Shown here: piece after piece, positions 25,655 through 34,557 of the stretch | Layout of the letters: each line of letters begins with the position of its first letter | Numbering within the stretch: position 1 is the first letter of the stretch | Assembly: GCF_001436505.1 (NCBI RefSeq) | Contig: NZ_AYYI01000005.1 | Span: forward strand, 1 to 64,000 | Length of the DNA stretch: 64,000 nt | Source of the DNA: Loigolactobacillus rennini DSM 20253 | GTDB lineage: Bacteria > Bacillota > Bacilli > Lactobacillales > Lactobacillaceae | Direction: 5' to 3' | The notes under the pieces: model-generated | Databases searched by the model: none | The model's input: only the letters and a program-made list of their open reading frames with translations | Told to the model about the DNA's origin: nothing | Position numbers and translations under genes: made by a program

Positions 25655-26749
25655 ATGGAACTATTTAAAGAAATGATTGATAAGGATTATGAACAGGTTG
25701 TTTTCGCACATGATGCCACGTCAGGATTAAAAGCAATCATCGCGATTCATGACACCACCTTGGGCCCCGCGTTAGGCGGTTGCCGGATGTGGCCGTATGA
25801 ATCAGAAGAAGCAGCACTGCGCGACGCATTACGTTTGGCACGTGGGATGACTTATAAGAACGCAGCAGCGGGGTTAAATATCGGCGGCGCTAAAACGGTC
25901 GTGATCGGCGATTCAAAAAAGGATAAAAGTGAAGCATTATTCCGTGCGTTAGGCCGTTACGTTGAAAGTTTGAATGGGCGCTACATTATCTCAGAAGACG
26001 TTGGTACAACCACAGATGACATGAACCAGATTTATATGGAAACCAATTATGTGACTGGTTCGACAGATGCAGCTAATTCGTCTGGTAATCCAAGTCCAGT
26101 AACTGCTCGGGGTGTTTACTATGCAATGAAGCGGACAGCTTTAGAAGCTTTCGGTGATGACAGTTTAGCCGGTAAAACCATCAGTTTGCAAGGTGCTGGG
26201 AACGTTGCGACGACCTTGGCAAAATTAGCGCATGAAGAAGGCGCCAAAATTGTTGTTACCGACATTAATCAAGCAGCAGCGCAAAACATTGTGACAACAT
26301 GCGATGCGAAAATGGTGGGTGTGGACGAAATCTATGATGTGCAGGCAGATATCTTTGCCCCTTGCGCCTTAGGTGCCATTTTAGATGACAACACCATTCC
26401 GCGGTTGAAAGTGAAGGCAATCTGCGGTAGTGCGAACAACCAATTATTGGATATTGATAAACATGGCAAAATGGTGGAAGATTACGGAATGGTTTACGCC
26501 CCAGATTACATCGCCAATGCTGGCGGTGTGATTAACGTTGCTGATGAATTGAAAGGCTATAATGAAGACCGGGCATTAAAAAGGGTTAAAACCCTCTACC
26601 AATTGACCGGCGAAGTCTTTGACATTGCTAAAAAAGAACACATCACCACTGCAAAAGCAGCGGACCGTTTAGCAGAAAAACGGATTGATACTTTCATGCG
26701 GACAAGAAGTAATTACTTGACCAAAGAAAAATCAGTTTTGAAGCATTAA
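25655..26749 (+). CDS. Leucine (branched-chain amino acid) dehydrogenase
   Basis: This NAD-dependent amino acid dehydrogenase (364 aa) deaminates leucine, valine and isoleucine to their 2-oxo acids. The catalytic lysine is in [17 protein letters not shown], after the glycine-rich [12 protein letters not shown]. The Rossmann motif is GAGNVA. Length and motifs match leucine dehydrogenase (Bcd/LeuDH). As last gene of the ptb-buk-bkd operon it supplies the keto acids. A phenylalanine-preferring relative is less likely in this setting. Confidence 0.86.
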   Translation: MELFKEMIDKDYEQVVFAHDATSGLKAIIAIHDTTLGPALGGCRMWPYESEEAALRDALRLARGMTYKNAAAGLNIGGAKTVVIGDSKKDKSEALFRALGRYVESLNGRYIISEDVGTTTDDMNQIYMETNYVTGSTDAANSSGNPSPVTARGVYYAMKRTALEAFGDDSLAGKTISLQGAGNVATTLAKLAHEEGAKIVVTDINQAAAQNIVTTCDAKMVGVDEIYDVQADIFAPCALGAILDDNTIPRLKVKAICGSANNQLLDIDKHGKMVEDYGMVYAPDYIANAGGVINVADELKGYNEDRALKRVKTLYQLTGEVFDIAKKEHITTAKAADRLAEKRIDTFMRTRSNYLTKEKSVLKH

Positions 26750-26779
26750 TTATGGTTTGATGCTACTGCGTAAGGTTAA

Positions 26780-26816
26780 AACAGCGAGCCATTCACATTG
26801 TTGATGGCTCGTTGTT
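26780..26816 (+). terminator. Terminator of the branched-chain operon
   Basis: Thirteen-base arms (26780-26792, 26804-26816) pair with one G-T mismatch, then TTCTGTT follows. It separates the operon from the MurNAc genes. Confidence 0.7.
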
Positions 26817-26842
26817 TCTGTTAGCTGTGGATAATTGTCCAA

Positions 26843-26871
26843 TTGCAGCAAGTATTGTTTTCTGCCATAAT
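26843..26871 (+). promoter_or_regulatory. Promoter of the RpiR regulator gene
   Basis: TTGCAG (26843-26848), a 17-base spacer, then CATAAT (26866-26871), about 36 bases before the start codon. Confidence 0.5.
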
Positions 26872-26906
26872 ATGACCAATTAATAAATGATTAAGGAATG
26901 AGCGTC

Positions 26907-27755
26907 ATGAGAGAAAACATGCTGTTGGCCATTCAGGAAAAATTAGCCCAGTTTAGTCCAGCTGAACGGCAAGTTGCACAATACGTTTTACAGCATGCGG
27001 AACAAGTACTGGCAATGAATGCACAGACTTTAGCAACTAAGGCAGGCGCCAGTCCCGCAACTGTGATTCGTTTTTCCCGGACTATGGGGGCAAAAGGATT
27101 TGCCGATTTTAAAATCCGATTGTCTGCACAACAACCTACGGATAAATCATTGCTAACTGAAATTACCCCGACTGAAGACCTAGCAACGGTAAAAGAAAAA
27201 TTGTCTTTGCGCATTCGGCAAACTTTAGCGGAAACAAACCTGTCTTTACATAATACAACCATCGATAAAACAGTTGCGGTGTTGCAAAAAAGCCGCAGTA
27301 TCAGCGTGTATGGGGTGGGTGCTTCTTTATTGGCGGCAACAGATTTCGTGCAGAAATTTTCGCGTTTAGGGGTAGCGCCATTTTTAGGCCGTGATGCGGA
27401 TGAGGTGATGGCTTATAATGCAAATCAGTCACATCCCGGTGTTTTATTGCTAATTTCAAATAGTGGTGAAACACCAGCCGTAATCAAAATTGCCCAAGCT
27501 ATGCCACCGTCACATACGTTAATTTTGCTGACGCAGGCGCCTAAAAGTACTTTAGGTCAGTTGGCTAATTTAACGTTGATCTATCATCCCACCGCAGCAC
27601 CTACTAAAATGAGAACAGCTGCGACCACTAGTTTGTTAGCGCAACTATACGTGATTGATTTAGTTTATTACCGGTACTTTCAACTGCATTTTCAACAAAA
27701 CGCTAAAAAAATCCAGCAATCTTACCAAAATATTCAACGTACTCGGGACCATTAG
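26907..27755 (+). CDS. murR: RpiR/MurR-family transcriptional regulator
   Basis: A DNA-binding regulator (282 aa). The N-terminal HTH_6 domain spans about 1-75 with ATKAGASPATVIRFSRTMGAKGFADFK. A SIS phosphosugar-binding domain follows at about 110-240 (SISVYGVGAS, LLISNSGETPAVI). The genes after it handle N-acetylmuramic acid-6-phosphate, so that sugar phosphate is the likely effector. I prefer ATG 26907 over ATG 26898, because AAGGA directly touches the earlier codon. The symbol rests on context. Confidence 0.83.
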   Translation: MRENMLLAIQEKLAQFSPAERQVAQYVLQHAEQVLAMNAQTLATKAGASPATVIRFSRTMGAKGFADFKIRLSAQQPTDKSLLTEITPTEDLATVKEKLSLRIRQTLAETNLSLHNTTIDKTVAVLQKSRSISVYGVGASLLAATDFVQKFSRLGVAPFLGRDADEVMAYNANQSHPGVLLLISNSGETPAVIKIAQAMPPSHTLILLTQAPKSTLGQLANLTLIYHPTAAPTKMRTAATTSLLAQLYVIDLVYYRYFQLHFQQNAKKIQQSYQNIQRTRDH

Positions 27756-27790
27756 TACTGAACTTATATGCCAAAATAATTCAAAACAGT

Positions 27791-27829
27791 GGCTGTGATA
27801 TTGAAATTTAATTTCACAGCCGTTATAAT
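27791..27829 (+). promoter_or_regulatory. MurNAc operon promoter with operator palindromes
   Basis: TTGAAA (27801-27806), 17 bases, TATAAT (27824-27829). Two palindromes cover it: TGAAATT-T-AATTTCA at 27802-27816, like RpiR-family operators, and GGCTGTGA/TCACAGCC at 27791-27798 and 27814-27821. Both overlap the -35 box, which predicts repression, presumably by the regulator encoded just upstream. Confidence 0.6.
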
Positions 27830-27880
27830 AATGATGTTAAGTAAGGGCTTACAAATAGGCCGCTTTTAAGGAGGTACAGC

Positions 27881-28909
27881 ATGCTGGGAATTTCAGCTTA
27901 TTTGAAAGATTTTTCTGCTACATATTTAAAGCAAGCAGCTGATGCAGGAATTCAAGCAGTTTTCACATCGTTACATTTGCCAGAAGAAACACCGCAGGAG
28001 TTTACAACTGGTTTAGCGCAATTCCGCCAAAGTGTGCACCGGTATGATTTAGATATCATGGTTGATGTTTCACGCGAAACATTTAAAAAATTAGGCTTAG
28101 CACAAGGTGATTTTTCTGAATTGGCCGCGCAAGGCTTTCACACTTTACGATTAGATGCCGGTTTTGATGAGCCACAATTGATTAAGCAATTACAGGCAAC
28201 ATTTAAAGTGGTTTTGAATGCCTCAACAATTGATGAAAATTTTTTGGTACGGCTGCAACGTACAAAAGTAGATTTTTCACAGCTCATTGCGGCGCATAAT
28301 TTTTACCCTAAGCCAGAGACCGGCTTAACGCCAGCTTATTTTCAAGCTAAAAATCACTTGTTCAAAGCGTGGGGGTTGCAGACCCTAGCTTTTATTCCAG
28401 GGGATGGATTAAAACGTTATCCGTTCTATGCGGGTTTACCAACTTTGGAGCTGCAGCGAGGTTGGAATTCTTACACCGCCTATTTAGAAATGACCCAACG
28501 CTATGGTGTACAACAAGTTTACATTGGAGACAGCCAGCTTTCACCACAAAGTTTAGCGTGGATCCAGCGGTTTAATCAGGAACATGTGGTCACGTTACCG
28601 ATAGCGGATGCGGATCTCAGTCAATTACCACAACAGCCACTAGCCATTCGTGCAGAAGAATCACCACAATTGATTCGAGTGCAGACTAAGCGTCAGCCAC
28701 AAGCGATTAAGCAAACTTTAGCACGACCAAAAGGTACGGTGACTTGCGAAAATAATTTAGCGAAACGCTACGCTGGTGAGGTGGAGATCGCCAAAGCTGA
28801 CTTGCCTTTTTCTCCAACTAGCAATTATTTAGGGACGATTCCTGCACCATATCAAGCTATTTTGCCGCTTTTAACGGGAAAGCAGCGGGTACAGTTTGTT
28901 GCAGTATAA
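27881..28909 (+). CDS. mupG: DUF871 family protein, MupG-like 6-phospho-N-acetylmuramidase
   Basis: A 342-residue cytosolic protein of the DUF871 family, whose characterised member MupG hydrolyses MurNAc-6-phosphate-GlcNAc. It has an N-terminal TIM barrel (LGISAYL, FTSLHLPEE, DVSRETF, LRLDAGF, HNFYPKPETGL) and a small C-terminal domain from about residue 235. The following genes are MurNAc-6-phosphate etherase and a MurNAc-like PTS, matching the MupG-MurQ-MurP recycling route of staphylococci and bacilli. AAGGAGG precedes the ATG. Confidence 0.83.
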   Translation: MLGISAYLKDFSATYLKQAADAGIQAVFTSLHLPEETPQEFTTGLAQFRQSVHRYDLDIMVDVSRETFKKLGLAQGDFSELAAQGFHTLRLDAGFDEPQLIKQLQATFKVVLNASTIDENFLVRLQRTKVDFSQLIAAHNFYPKPETGLTPAYFQAKNHLFKAWGLQTLAFIPGDGLKRYPFYAGLPTLELQRGWNSYTAYLEMTQRYGVQQVYIGDSQLSPQSLAWIQRFNQEHVVTLPIADADLSQLPQQPLAIRAEESPQLIRVQTKRQPQAIKQTLARPKGTVTCENNLAKRYAGEVEIAKADLPFSPTSNYLGTIPAPYQAILPLLTGKQRVQFVAV

Positions 28910-28949
28910 CCGAAGGTAGACATTAATTTGATGAAATGAGGCTAAAATT

Positions 28950-29846
28950 TTGGATTTAAGTCATTTAGTAACGGAACAGCGTAACCAACGCACCATGCAT
29001 TTAGATCAAATGTCAGTTGAGGCGTTTGCGCAAGCAATGAATGCGGAAGACCAACGTGTTCCCCAGCAGTTACAAACCATCTTACCGCAGATTGCCCAAG
29101 CGATTAAGCTGATTACAGCTAGTTTTAAGCAACAGGGCCGGTTATTTTACATTGGTGCGGGAACCAGCGGTCGGTTAGGTGTTTTAGATGCAGCAGAATG
29201 TGTGCCAACTTTTGGAACGGATCCTGAAATGGTCCAAGGCTTGATTGCTGGCGGTCAAAAAGCGATGACCATGGCGGTGGAAGGTGCTGAAGATCGGCCA
29301 GCTTTAGGGGAAGCTGATTTACGTACGCACCAACTACAAGCACAGGATGCTGTTGTGGGCATTTCGGCCAGCGGGCGCACGCCTTATGTTATTGGCGGTT
29401 TAGACTATGCAAAATCAGTTGGTGCTACCACAATTAGTATTGCCTGTACAGATCAGGCCGCCATCAGCGCCCATGCCCAATTGGCATTAGAAGCACCGAT
29501 GGGCCCTGAAATCTTAACCGGATCAACGCGTTTAAAAGCGGGTACCGCACAAAAATTGATTTTAAATATGCTTTCAACTGGTGCCATGGTGGGTTTAGGT
29601 AAGGTTTATAAAAATTTGATGGTGGACGTAAAGCCGACAAATGCGAAATTGGTTGCACGAAGTAAACGGATCATCCAACAAGCAACAGGTTGTTCAGCTG
29701 AAGCAGCAGCTAAGGCCTTTGCGGCAGCAGATCAAAACGTTAAATTGGCAATTGTCATGTTGTTAACGGATTTACCACAAGCAGAGGCTAATCAACGGTT
29801 GCAACAAGCCGATGGGTTTATTGGCCAAGCGATAAAGGAGGAGTAA
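28950..29846 (+). CDS. murQ: N-acetylmuramic acid 6-phosphate etherase
   Basis: A cytosolic SIS-domain etherase (298 aa) that cleaves the lactyl ether of MurNAc-6-phosphate, giving GlcNAc-6-phosphate and D-lactate. It has [22 protein letters not shown] with the catalytic glutamate, [17 protein letters not shown] and [14 protein letters not shown]. The C-terminal helical part is complete. It starts at TTG 28950, ten bases after GAGG. Confidence 0.92.
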   Translation: MDLSHLVTEQRNQRTMHLDQMSVEAFAQAMNAEDQRVPQQLQTILPQIAQAIKLITASFKQQGRLFYIGAGTSGRLGVLDAAECVPTFGTDPEMVQGLIAGGQKAMTMAVEGAEDRPALGEADLRTHQLQAQDAVVGISASGRTPYVIGGLDYAKSVGATTISIACTDQAAISAHAQLALEAPMGPEILTGSTRLKAGTAQKLILNMLSTGAMVGLGKVYKNLMVDVKPTNAKLVARSKRIIQQATGCSAEAAAKAFAAADQNVKLAIVMLLTDLPQAEANQRLQQADGFIGQAIKEE

Positions 29847-29851
29847 TTGGG

Positions 29852-31846
29852 ATGGCAAAGGATAAGTATACGATTTTAGGCGACAAAATTTTTGCCGCAA
29901 TTGGCGGACCAGAAAACGTTGCGTCGTTGAATCACTGCATGACGCGGGTTCGCATTTCAATCATCGACGATCAAAAAGTTGATGTGGCGGCGTTAAAGCA
30001 AATTTCAGGCGTCTTAGGTGTCGTTAATGAAGAGACTCTTCAGGTTGTTTTGGGACCGGGTGTGGTGAACAAAGTTGCGCAGGCCATGGTGGCAAGTGTG
30101 GGGGTTGGTTTAGGGGATCCGTTTCCGGGCACCACACAAACTAACCAACACGCGGCAAATAAAGAAGCGGTGTCCGCAGTAGCGGCGCAAACCCATGCGG
30201 CCCAAAAAGCCAAATTGAAACAAACTTGGTGGCGGGCAGCTTTAAAGCATATTTCTGCGATTTTTATTCCGTTGATTCCAGCCTTTGTGGGTGCCGGTTT
30301 AATTTCTGGCATTGCCGGGATTATGGGCAATATGCAGACAGCCGGGATGCTAGGCGATAACTTCACCGAATTTATTACCGTTTTAAAAGTGATCAACTCC
30401 GGTTTATTTACTTACCTTAACATTTACGTGGGAATTAATACTGCTCGCGAGTTTGGTGGGACGCCCGGATTAGGCGGGATTATCGGCGGTTTAATCTATT
30501 TACCCGGTGTGGTCGCACCTTTAGCGATCAATAACGTTTTTACAGGGCAACCTTTAGTGGCTGGTCAAGGTGGGATCATCGGGGTCATTTTTTCCGTTTG
30601 GCTCATGGCATTGGTGGAAAAAAAGCTACACCAATGGATACCTGACGCCATTGACATCATTGTGGTGCCCTTTGTCACACTGCTAATTATGGGTGTGTTC
30701 ACTATTTTCCTAGTCATGCCATTTGCTGGCTGGATTTCAAGTTCCCTAGTCGGCGGCATCAACTGGGTACTTAACGTTGGTGGTGCCTTTGCCGGATTTG
30801 TTTTAGGTTTGACCTTCTTACCTATGGTAATGTTTGGTCTACACCAAATTTTGACGCCGATTCATTTGGAAATGATCAAAGAATTAGGCAGCACACCACT
30901 GTTACCCATTTTAGCCATGGCAGGTGGTGGCCAAGTCGGTGCCGCAATTGCATTGTGGCTGCGAGCTAAGAAAAATAAACAGTTGACCCGGATGATTAAA
31001 GGGGCATTGCCAGTGGGGATTTTAGGTGTTGGCGAACCTTTAATTTACGGTGTCACGTTACCATTAGGACGACCATTCATCACTGCTTGTATTGGTGGTG
31101 GGATCGGCGGTGCCGTTGTCGGCTTAATCGGCAACGTTGGTGCCATTACCATTGGCCCCTCTGGTCTGGCCTTGATTCCTTTAATCGCCAATAATCGCTG
31201 GTTTGGTTACGTTCTCGGATTACTGGCTGCTTATATCGGCGGCTTCATTGTGACTTACTTCTTTGGTGTTCCTAAAACTGCCATGCAAGCTAAAAATGAG
31301 GATGGTAGTTTAGTTGTCCCTGAACCTGTGCCAGCTGGAACTGAAATTGTGTACGAACCGAATACACCAGTAAAACTAGTCAGTGGGACAGAACAATTTG
31401 TTGCCCCGGCAACTGGTGACCTTGAACCATTAACGCAGGTTAAAGATGATGTGTTCGCCAAGAAAATCATGGGCGATGGCTATGCAGTTGAGCCACAAGC
31501 CAAGAAAATTGTGGCACCAGTCAGCGGGACTATCATGAGCGTCACCGCCACCAAGCATGCCTGGACCATGATTAGCGATCACGGTTTAGAAATTATTGTC
31601 CATTTAGGGTTGGATACTGTTGAGCTTGCTGGCAAGCCATTTGATTTAATGATTAAAGCCGGCGACAAAGTTAAGGCTGGCCAAGTTTGTGGCGAGATGG
31701 ATTTAGGCGCCATCGAAGCCGCTGGCAAAGCTACTACCATCGCCACTGTCATCACCAATATGGCTGCGGTGGCGAAAATGACAGCACCAAAAGAAAAACG
31801 TGTTGCCGCAAATGATCCTGCCATTGAGGTTGATGTGCGGGGATAG
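29852..31846 (+). CDS. murP: PTS EIIBCA, MurNAc/beta-glucoside family (MurP-like)
   Basis: A three-domain permease (664 aa). EIIB is at about 1-85 with its cysteine in LNHCMTRVR. The EIIC membrane domain (about 120-470) has GVGEPLIYGVTLPLGRP. EIIA of the glucose type (about 510-650) has the histidine in EIIVHLGLDTVEL. E. coli MurP lacks EIIA, so this version is self-contained. Position after murQ makes MurNAc or the MurNAc-GlcNAc disaccharide the likely substrate. Confidence 0.85.
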   Translation: MAKDKYTILGDKIFAAIGGPENVASLNHCMTRVRISIIDDQKVDVAALKQISGVLGVVNEETLQVVLGPGVVNKVAQAMVASVGVGLGDPFPGTTQTNQHAANKEAVSAVAAQTHAAQKAKLKQTWWRAALKHISAIFIPLIPAFVGAGLISGIAGIMGNMQTAGMLGDNFTEFITVLKVINSGLFTYLNIYVGINTAREFGGTPGLGGIIGGLIYLPGVVAPLAINNVFTGQPLVAGQGGIIGVIFSVWLMALVEKKLHQWIPDAIDIIVVPFVTLLIMGVFTIFLVMPFAGWISSSLVGGINWVLNVGGAFAGFVLGLTFLPMVMFGLHQILTPIHLEMIKELGSTPLLPILAMAGGGQVGAAIALWLRAKKNKQLTRMIKGALPVGILGVGEPLIYGVTLPLGRPFITACIGGGIGGAVVGLIGNVGAITIGPSGLALIPLIANNRWFGYVLGLLAAYIGGFIVTYFFGVPKTAMQAKNEDGSLVVPEPVPAGTEIVYEPNTPVKLVSGTEQFVAPATGDLEPLTQVKDDVFAKKIMGDGYAVEPQAKKIVAPVSGTIMSVTATKHAWTMISDHGLEIIVHLGLDTVELAGKPFDLMIKAGDKVKAGQVCGEMDLGAIEAAGKATTIATVITNMAAVAKMTAPKEKRVAANDPAIEVDVRG

Positions 31847-31876
31847 ATGATTAATTTTCATAAAAAAGTGTGAGCA

Positions 31877-31916
31877 AATAACCGGAAGACCGTTAAGTGG
31901 TCTTCCGGTTATTTTT
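31877..31916 (+). terminator. Terminator of the MurNAc operon
   Basis: A perfect 15-bp stem (31877-31891 with 31899-31913) is followed by five T residues. Confidence 0.92.
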
Positions 31917-32016
31917 GTTATTAATGTAAGTTAGCTAATTACGACGCATTAAAGTTGTTTTATAGAGGAGCCATTTGCTATCATCAAAAAAATTAATCAT
32001 CGTGATAAATTTTAAT

Positions 32017-32057
32017 AAGCGACTAACTTTTGCTAGACAAGAGCTAGTCGCTTTTTT
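32017..32057 (+). terminator. Second hairpin with T-run before the PRD regulator
   Basis: AAGCGACTA (32017-32025) pairs with TAGTCGCTT (32045-32053) and six T residues follow. It stands 117 bases before the next start codon. It may be a leader attenuator or simply a back-up terminator; no RAT-like sequence was recognised. The rest of 31847-32173 holds no gene that I can see. Confidence 0.6.
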
Positions 32058-32173
32058 AGCAACACTTACAAAACGGTGTAGGTGTTCAGTGATTTAAGCT
32101 AAGAAAGCGCATTTTTTTGGTCTTCTTACCTACGTTGCGCTTCGCTAAGATAAGGATCGAAGGGGATGATAGT

Positions 32174-33826
32174 TTGAATGTACCTGTCCTGCCAGATAGT
32201 AAAAAACGTAAATACTATATTTTAGTACGTTTATTGAACGGCGAACATTTAAGCTATCAGCATTTAGCAGATAATTACTTTGTTTCCAGAAGTAGTATTG
32301 CTAATGACATTGTTTTTATTAAACAGTTACTGGCTAAAGATAACGTGGCTTTAGTCTTTGATAATTCAGGAACTTATATTGGCGGAGGTGAGATTGATAA
32401 ACAAAAAGTTCTGAAGCGTTTAGTAATGGGATTGGTGCGCCAGGATAAAACAAATCCAGAATTATTACAATTATTCATTTCACAAACTTTACTCAGTACT
32501 GTTAAAGAAACATTTGACCAAAAAATTCAAGCTTGGTCATTAGAAATACCCGAAAATTATTTATGGGACATTATTGTCTCTGCTTCAATCGTTATTTATC
32601 GTGGCAGGCAAGGTTATTTCATTCAGCAAGCAGCAAATAACCAATTAGGAAAATTGTTATTTCAACTTGAAAAATATCCCCTAGTTTATGAGTTGTTGGA
32701 ATCATTGGAAAAGAAAAAAGTGTACCATTTTTCACAAGATGAACTACGTTACCTTTCTTACATCATTTTAGGAAATGGTTTCAAATTTTTCATGAAAGAC
32801 GCGACGATTCCAATTATTTTTAAAAGAAAAGTCAAGCTGTTGATTCGTAATATTAGTGACAGTCTTAATTTAGATTTAACACAAGATTCTCGTTTAGAAA
32901 CGGACTTATTAGTCCATCTTTACCAAATGGTATTGCGCTTACGGTCTGGGACAACGGTGATTAATCCGTTATTAGATGAAATTAAAGCGAACTATTTAGA
33001 ATTATTTGGTGTGATTTGGTATGCGTTAAGTGAATTTGGTAGTGAAAATCAATTAGTCATTTCAGATGATGAAGTTGCGTTTGTCACTTTACATTTCCAA
33101 GCTGCAATTGAGCGACTGAAAAATGTTAAGCGCATTCTATTTGTTTGTCCTAACGGTATTGGAACAAGTTCCTTAATTGCAGCTAAAATGCGGCAAATAT
33201 TACCAGAGGTATCCATTATTGAAATTGTTGCGCGTACTGATCTGGCTAAGAAAAATTTGCGTAATATTGATTTAATTATTTCAACAACCCCGCTAACAGG
33301 GATGCCAGTTCCAGTGACCAATATTTCCCCAATGTTAACACCGACCGATATGAAAAAAATTATGAACCAATATATCGATTTAACGATGAGTCATGTTAAA
33401 ACACCGATTATAACAGATGATAATCGGGAACAAACATTGGTGCTGTTAAAGCATCATATCTATTTCGACAACGTCAAAGACTTTAACCAAGCGCTCGATT
33501 TACTAATAAGGGCTAATACTTGGGCAACTGATTCAGCAATGCAAAAGTACCGGCATAGTATCGAACAACGTGAAAAACTACAGTCGACCTATTTAGGGAA
33601 TGGTTTTGCAATTCCGCATGGTGATCCACATTTGGTTGATCATAGCTGCATTGCAGTTTTAATTCTTGATAAGCCAATTAAATGGGGAAATAACAAGGTG
33701 GATGTTGTTTCATTATTAATGGTTCGTGAGGAAGATAAAAAAATTGTTGAATCTTTTATGAATTTAATCATGCATGGCATTAACAATAAAGATTGGTTTA
33801 TTTCAAAAATGATGGAGGTTAAGTAA
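32174..33826 (+). CDS. PRD-containing transcriptional regulator, MtlR/BglG-like
   Basis: About 550 residues. An N-terminal helix-turn-helix (YQHLADNYFVSRSSIANDI) is followed by two PRD domains. An EIIB-like domain has a cysteine in LFVCPNGIGTSS at about 320-400. A C-terminal EIIA of the mannitol/fructose type carries the histidine in NGFAIPHGDPH. Phosphorylation of these sites by PTS proteins sets its activity. It starts at TTG 32174 after AAGGGG; no ATG fits. It heads the first ascorbate-type PTS operon. Confidence 0.82.
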   Translation: MNVPVLPDSKKRKYYILVRLLNGEHLSYQHLADNYFVSRSSIANDIVFIKQLLAKDNVALVFDNSGTYIGGGEIDKQKVLKRLVMGLVRQDKTNPELLQLFISQTLLSTVKETFDQKIQAWSLEIPENYLWDIIVSASIVIYRGRQGYFIQQAANNQLGKLLFQLEKYPLVYELLESLEKKKVYHFSQDELRYLSYIILGNGFKFFMKDATIPIIFKRKVKLLIRNISDSLNLDLTQDSRLETDLLVHLYQMVLRLRSGTTVINPLLDEIKANYLELFGVIWYALSEFGSENQLVISDDEVAFVTLHFQAAIERLKNVKRILFVCPNGIGTSSLIAAKMRQILPEVSIIEIVARTDLAKKNLRNIDLIISTTPLTGMPVPVTNISPMLTPTDMKKIMNQYIDLTMSHVKTPIITDDNREQTLVLLKHHIYFDNVKDFNQALDLLIRANTWATDSAMQKYRHSIEQREKLQSTYLGNGFAIPHGDPHLVDHSCIAVLILDKPIKWGNNKVDVVSLLMVREEDKKIVESFMNLIMHGINNKDWFISKMMEVK

Positions 33827-33829
33827 GTT

Positions 33830-34273
33830 GTGGCAAATACAATGTTTTCAGAAAATAATATTCAAGTGATTGAACAGGCACCAAACTGGCCAGCGGCTGT
33901 CAAACAAGCGAGTCAACCGCTAATAGCATCTGGGGCGATAACAACGCAATACATTGACAACATGATTGCCAGTGTTAAGCAAAATGGCCCGTACATGGTG
34001 TTAGCAGATTATTTTGCGTTAATGCACGCGCGGCCAGGCATAGGTGTGAATCAAATGGGGATGAGTTTGTTAGTTTCAAGAAAACCAGTTGACCTTGCTG
34101 GAAAACCAGTGAAAATTTTTTTGATTATGGCAGCGATGGATAATACCAGCCATTTAAAAAGTTTGCAGAAAATTATGTCAGTTTTTATGGATGAAAAGGC
34201 TTATCAAACGGTTCTAGCAGGACATAAGCAAGAAATCATCACATTATTTAAATCAATGGGGGTAACACAATGA
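33830..34273 (+). CDS. PTS EIIA, ascorbate (UlaC/SgaA) type
   Basis: A cytosolic phosphocarrier (147 aa) with the active histidine in ALMHARPGIGVNQMG, typical of the L-ascorbate EIIA family within the fructose/mannitol superfamily. It starts at GTG 33830, three bases after the regulator, and overlaps the EIIB gene by four bases (ATGA). It is very like the C-terminal part of the regulator at 37076-39190. Confidence 0.85.
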   Translation: MANTMFSENNIQVIEQAPNWPAAVKQASQPLIASGAITTQYIDNMIASVKQNGPYMVLADYFALMHARPGIGVNQMGMSLLVSRKPVDLAGKPVKIFLIMAAMDNTSHLKSLQKIMSVFMDEKAYQTVLAGHKQEIITLFKSMGVTQ

Positions 34274-34554
34274 AAATTTTAGCAGTTTGTGGCTTTGGCG
34301 TTGGTAGTTCAATGGTCCTTAAAATGACCTTAGATAAAGTCGTTAAAGAATTAGGTATTGAGGCGACTGTTGAGAATACAGATATCGCAACAGCAAAGGC
34401 AACCGATGCGGACGTTTACTTTACCAGTGCTGAATTAGAGTCGGATTTAGAAGCGTCAACGGATAAACCAGTTTATGCTGTCAAACGTTATATGGATAAA
34501 AATGAAGTTGGGGCGCGACTGAAAGAATATTTAGCAACAAGGGAGGAGAAATAA
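34270..34554 (+). CDS. PTS EIIB, ascorbate (UlaB/SgaB) type
   Basis: A 94-residue cytosolic EIIB with phosphorylatable Cys7 in LAVCGFGVGSSMVLK. It relays phosphate from the EIIA before it to the sugar bound by the EIIC after it. The start is coupled to the EIIA stop. Confidence 0.86.
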   Translation: MKILAVCGFGVGSSMVLKMTLDKVVKELGIEATVENTDIATAKATDADVYFTSAELESDLEASTDKPVYAVKRYMDKNEVGARLKEYLATREEK

Positions 34555-34557
34555 GCG

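Noticed and set aside
27840-27853. Possible cre site AGTAAGGGCTTACA before mupG
   Set aside because: The central CG is GG here; too weak compared with the three sites reported.
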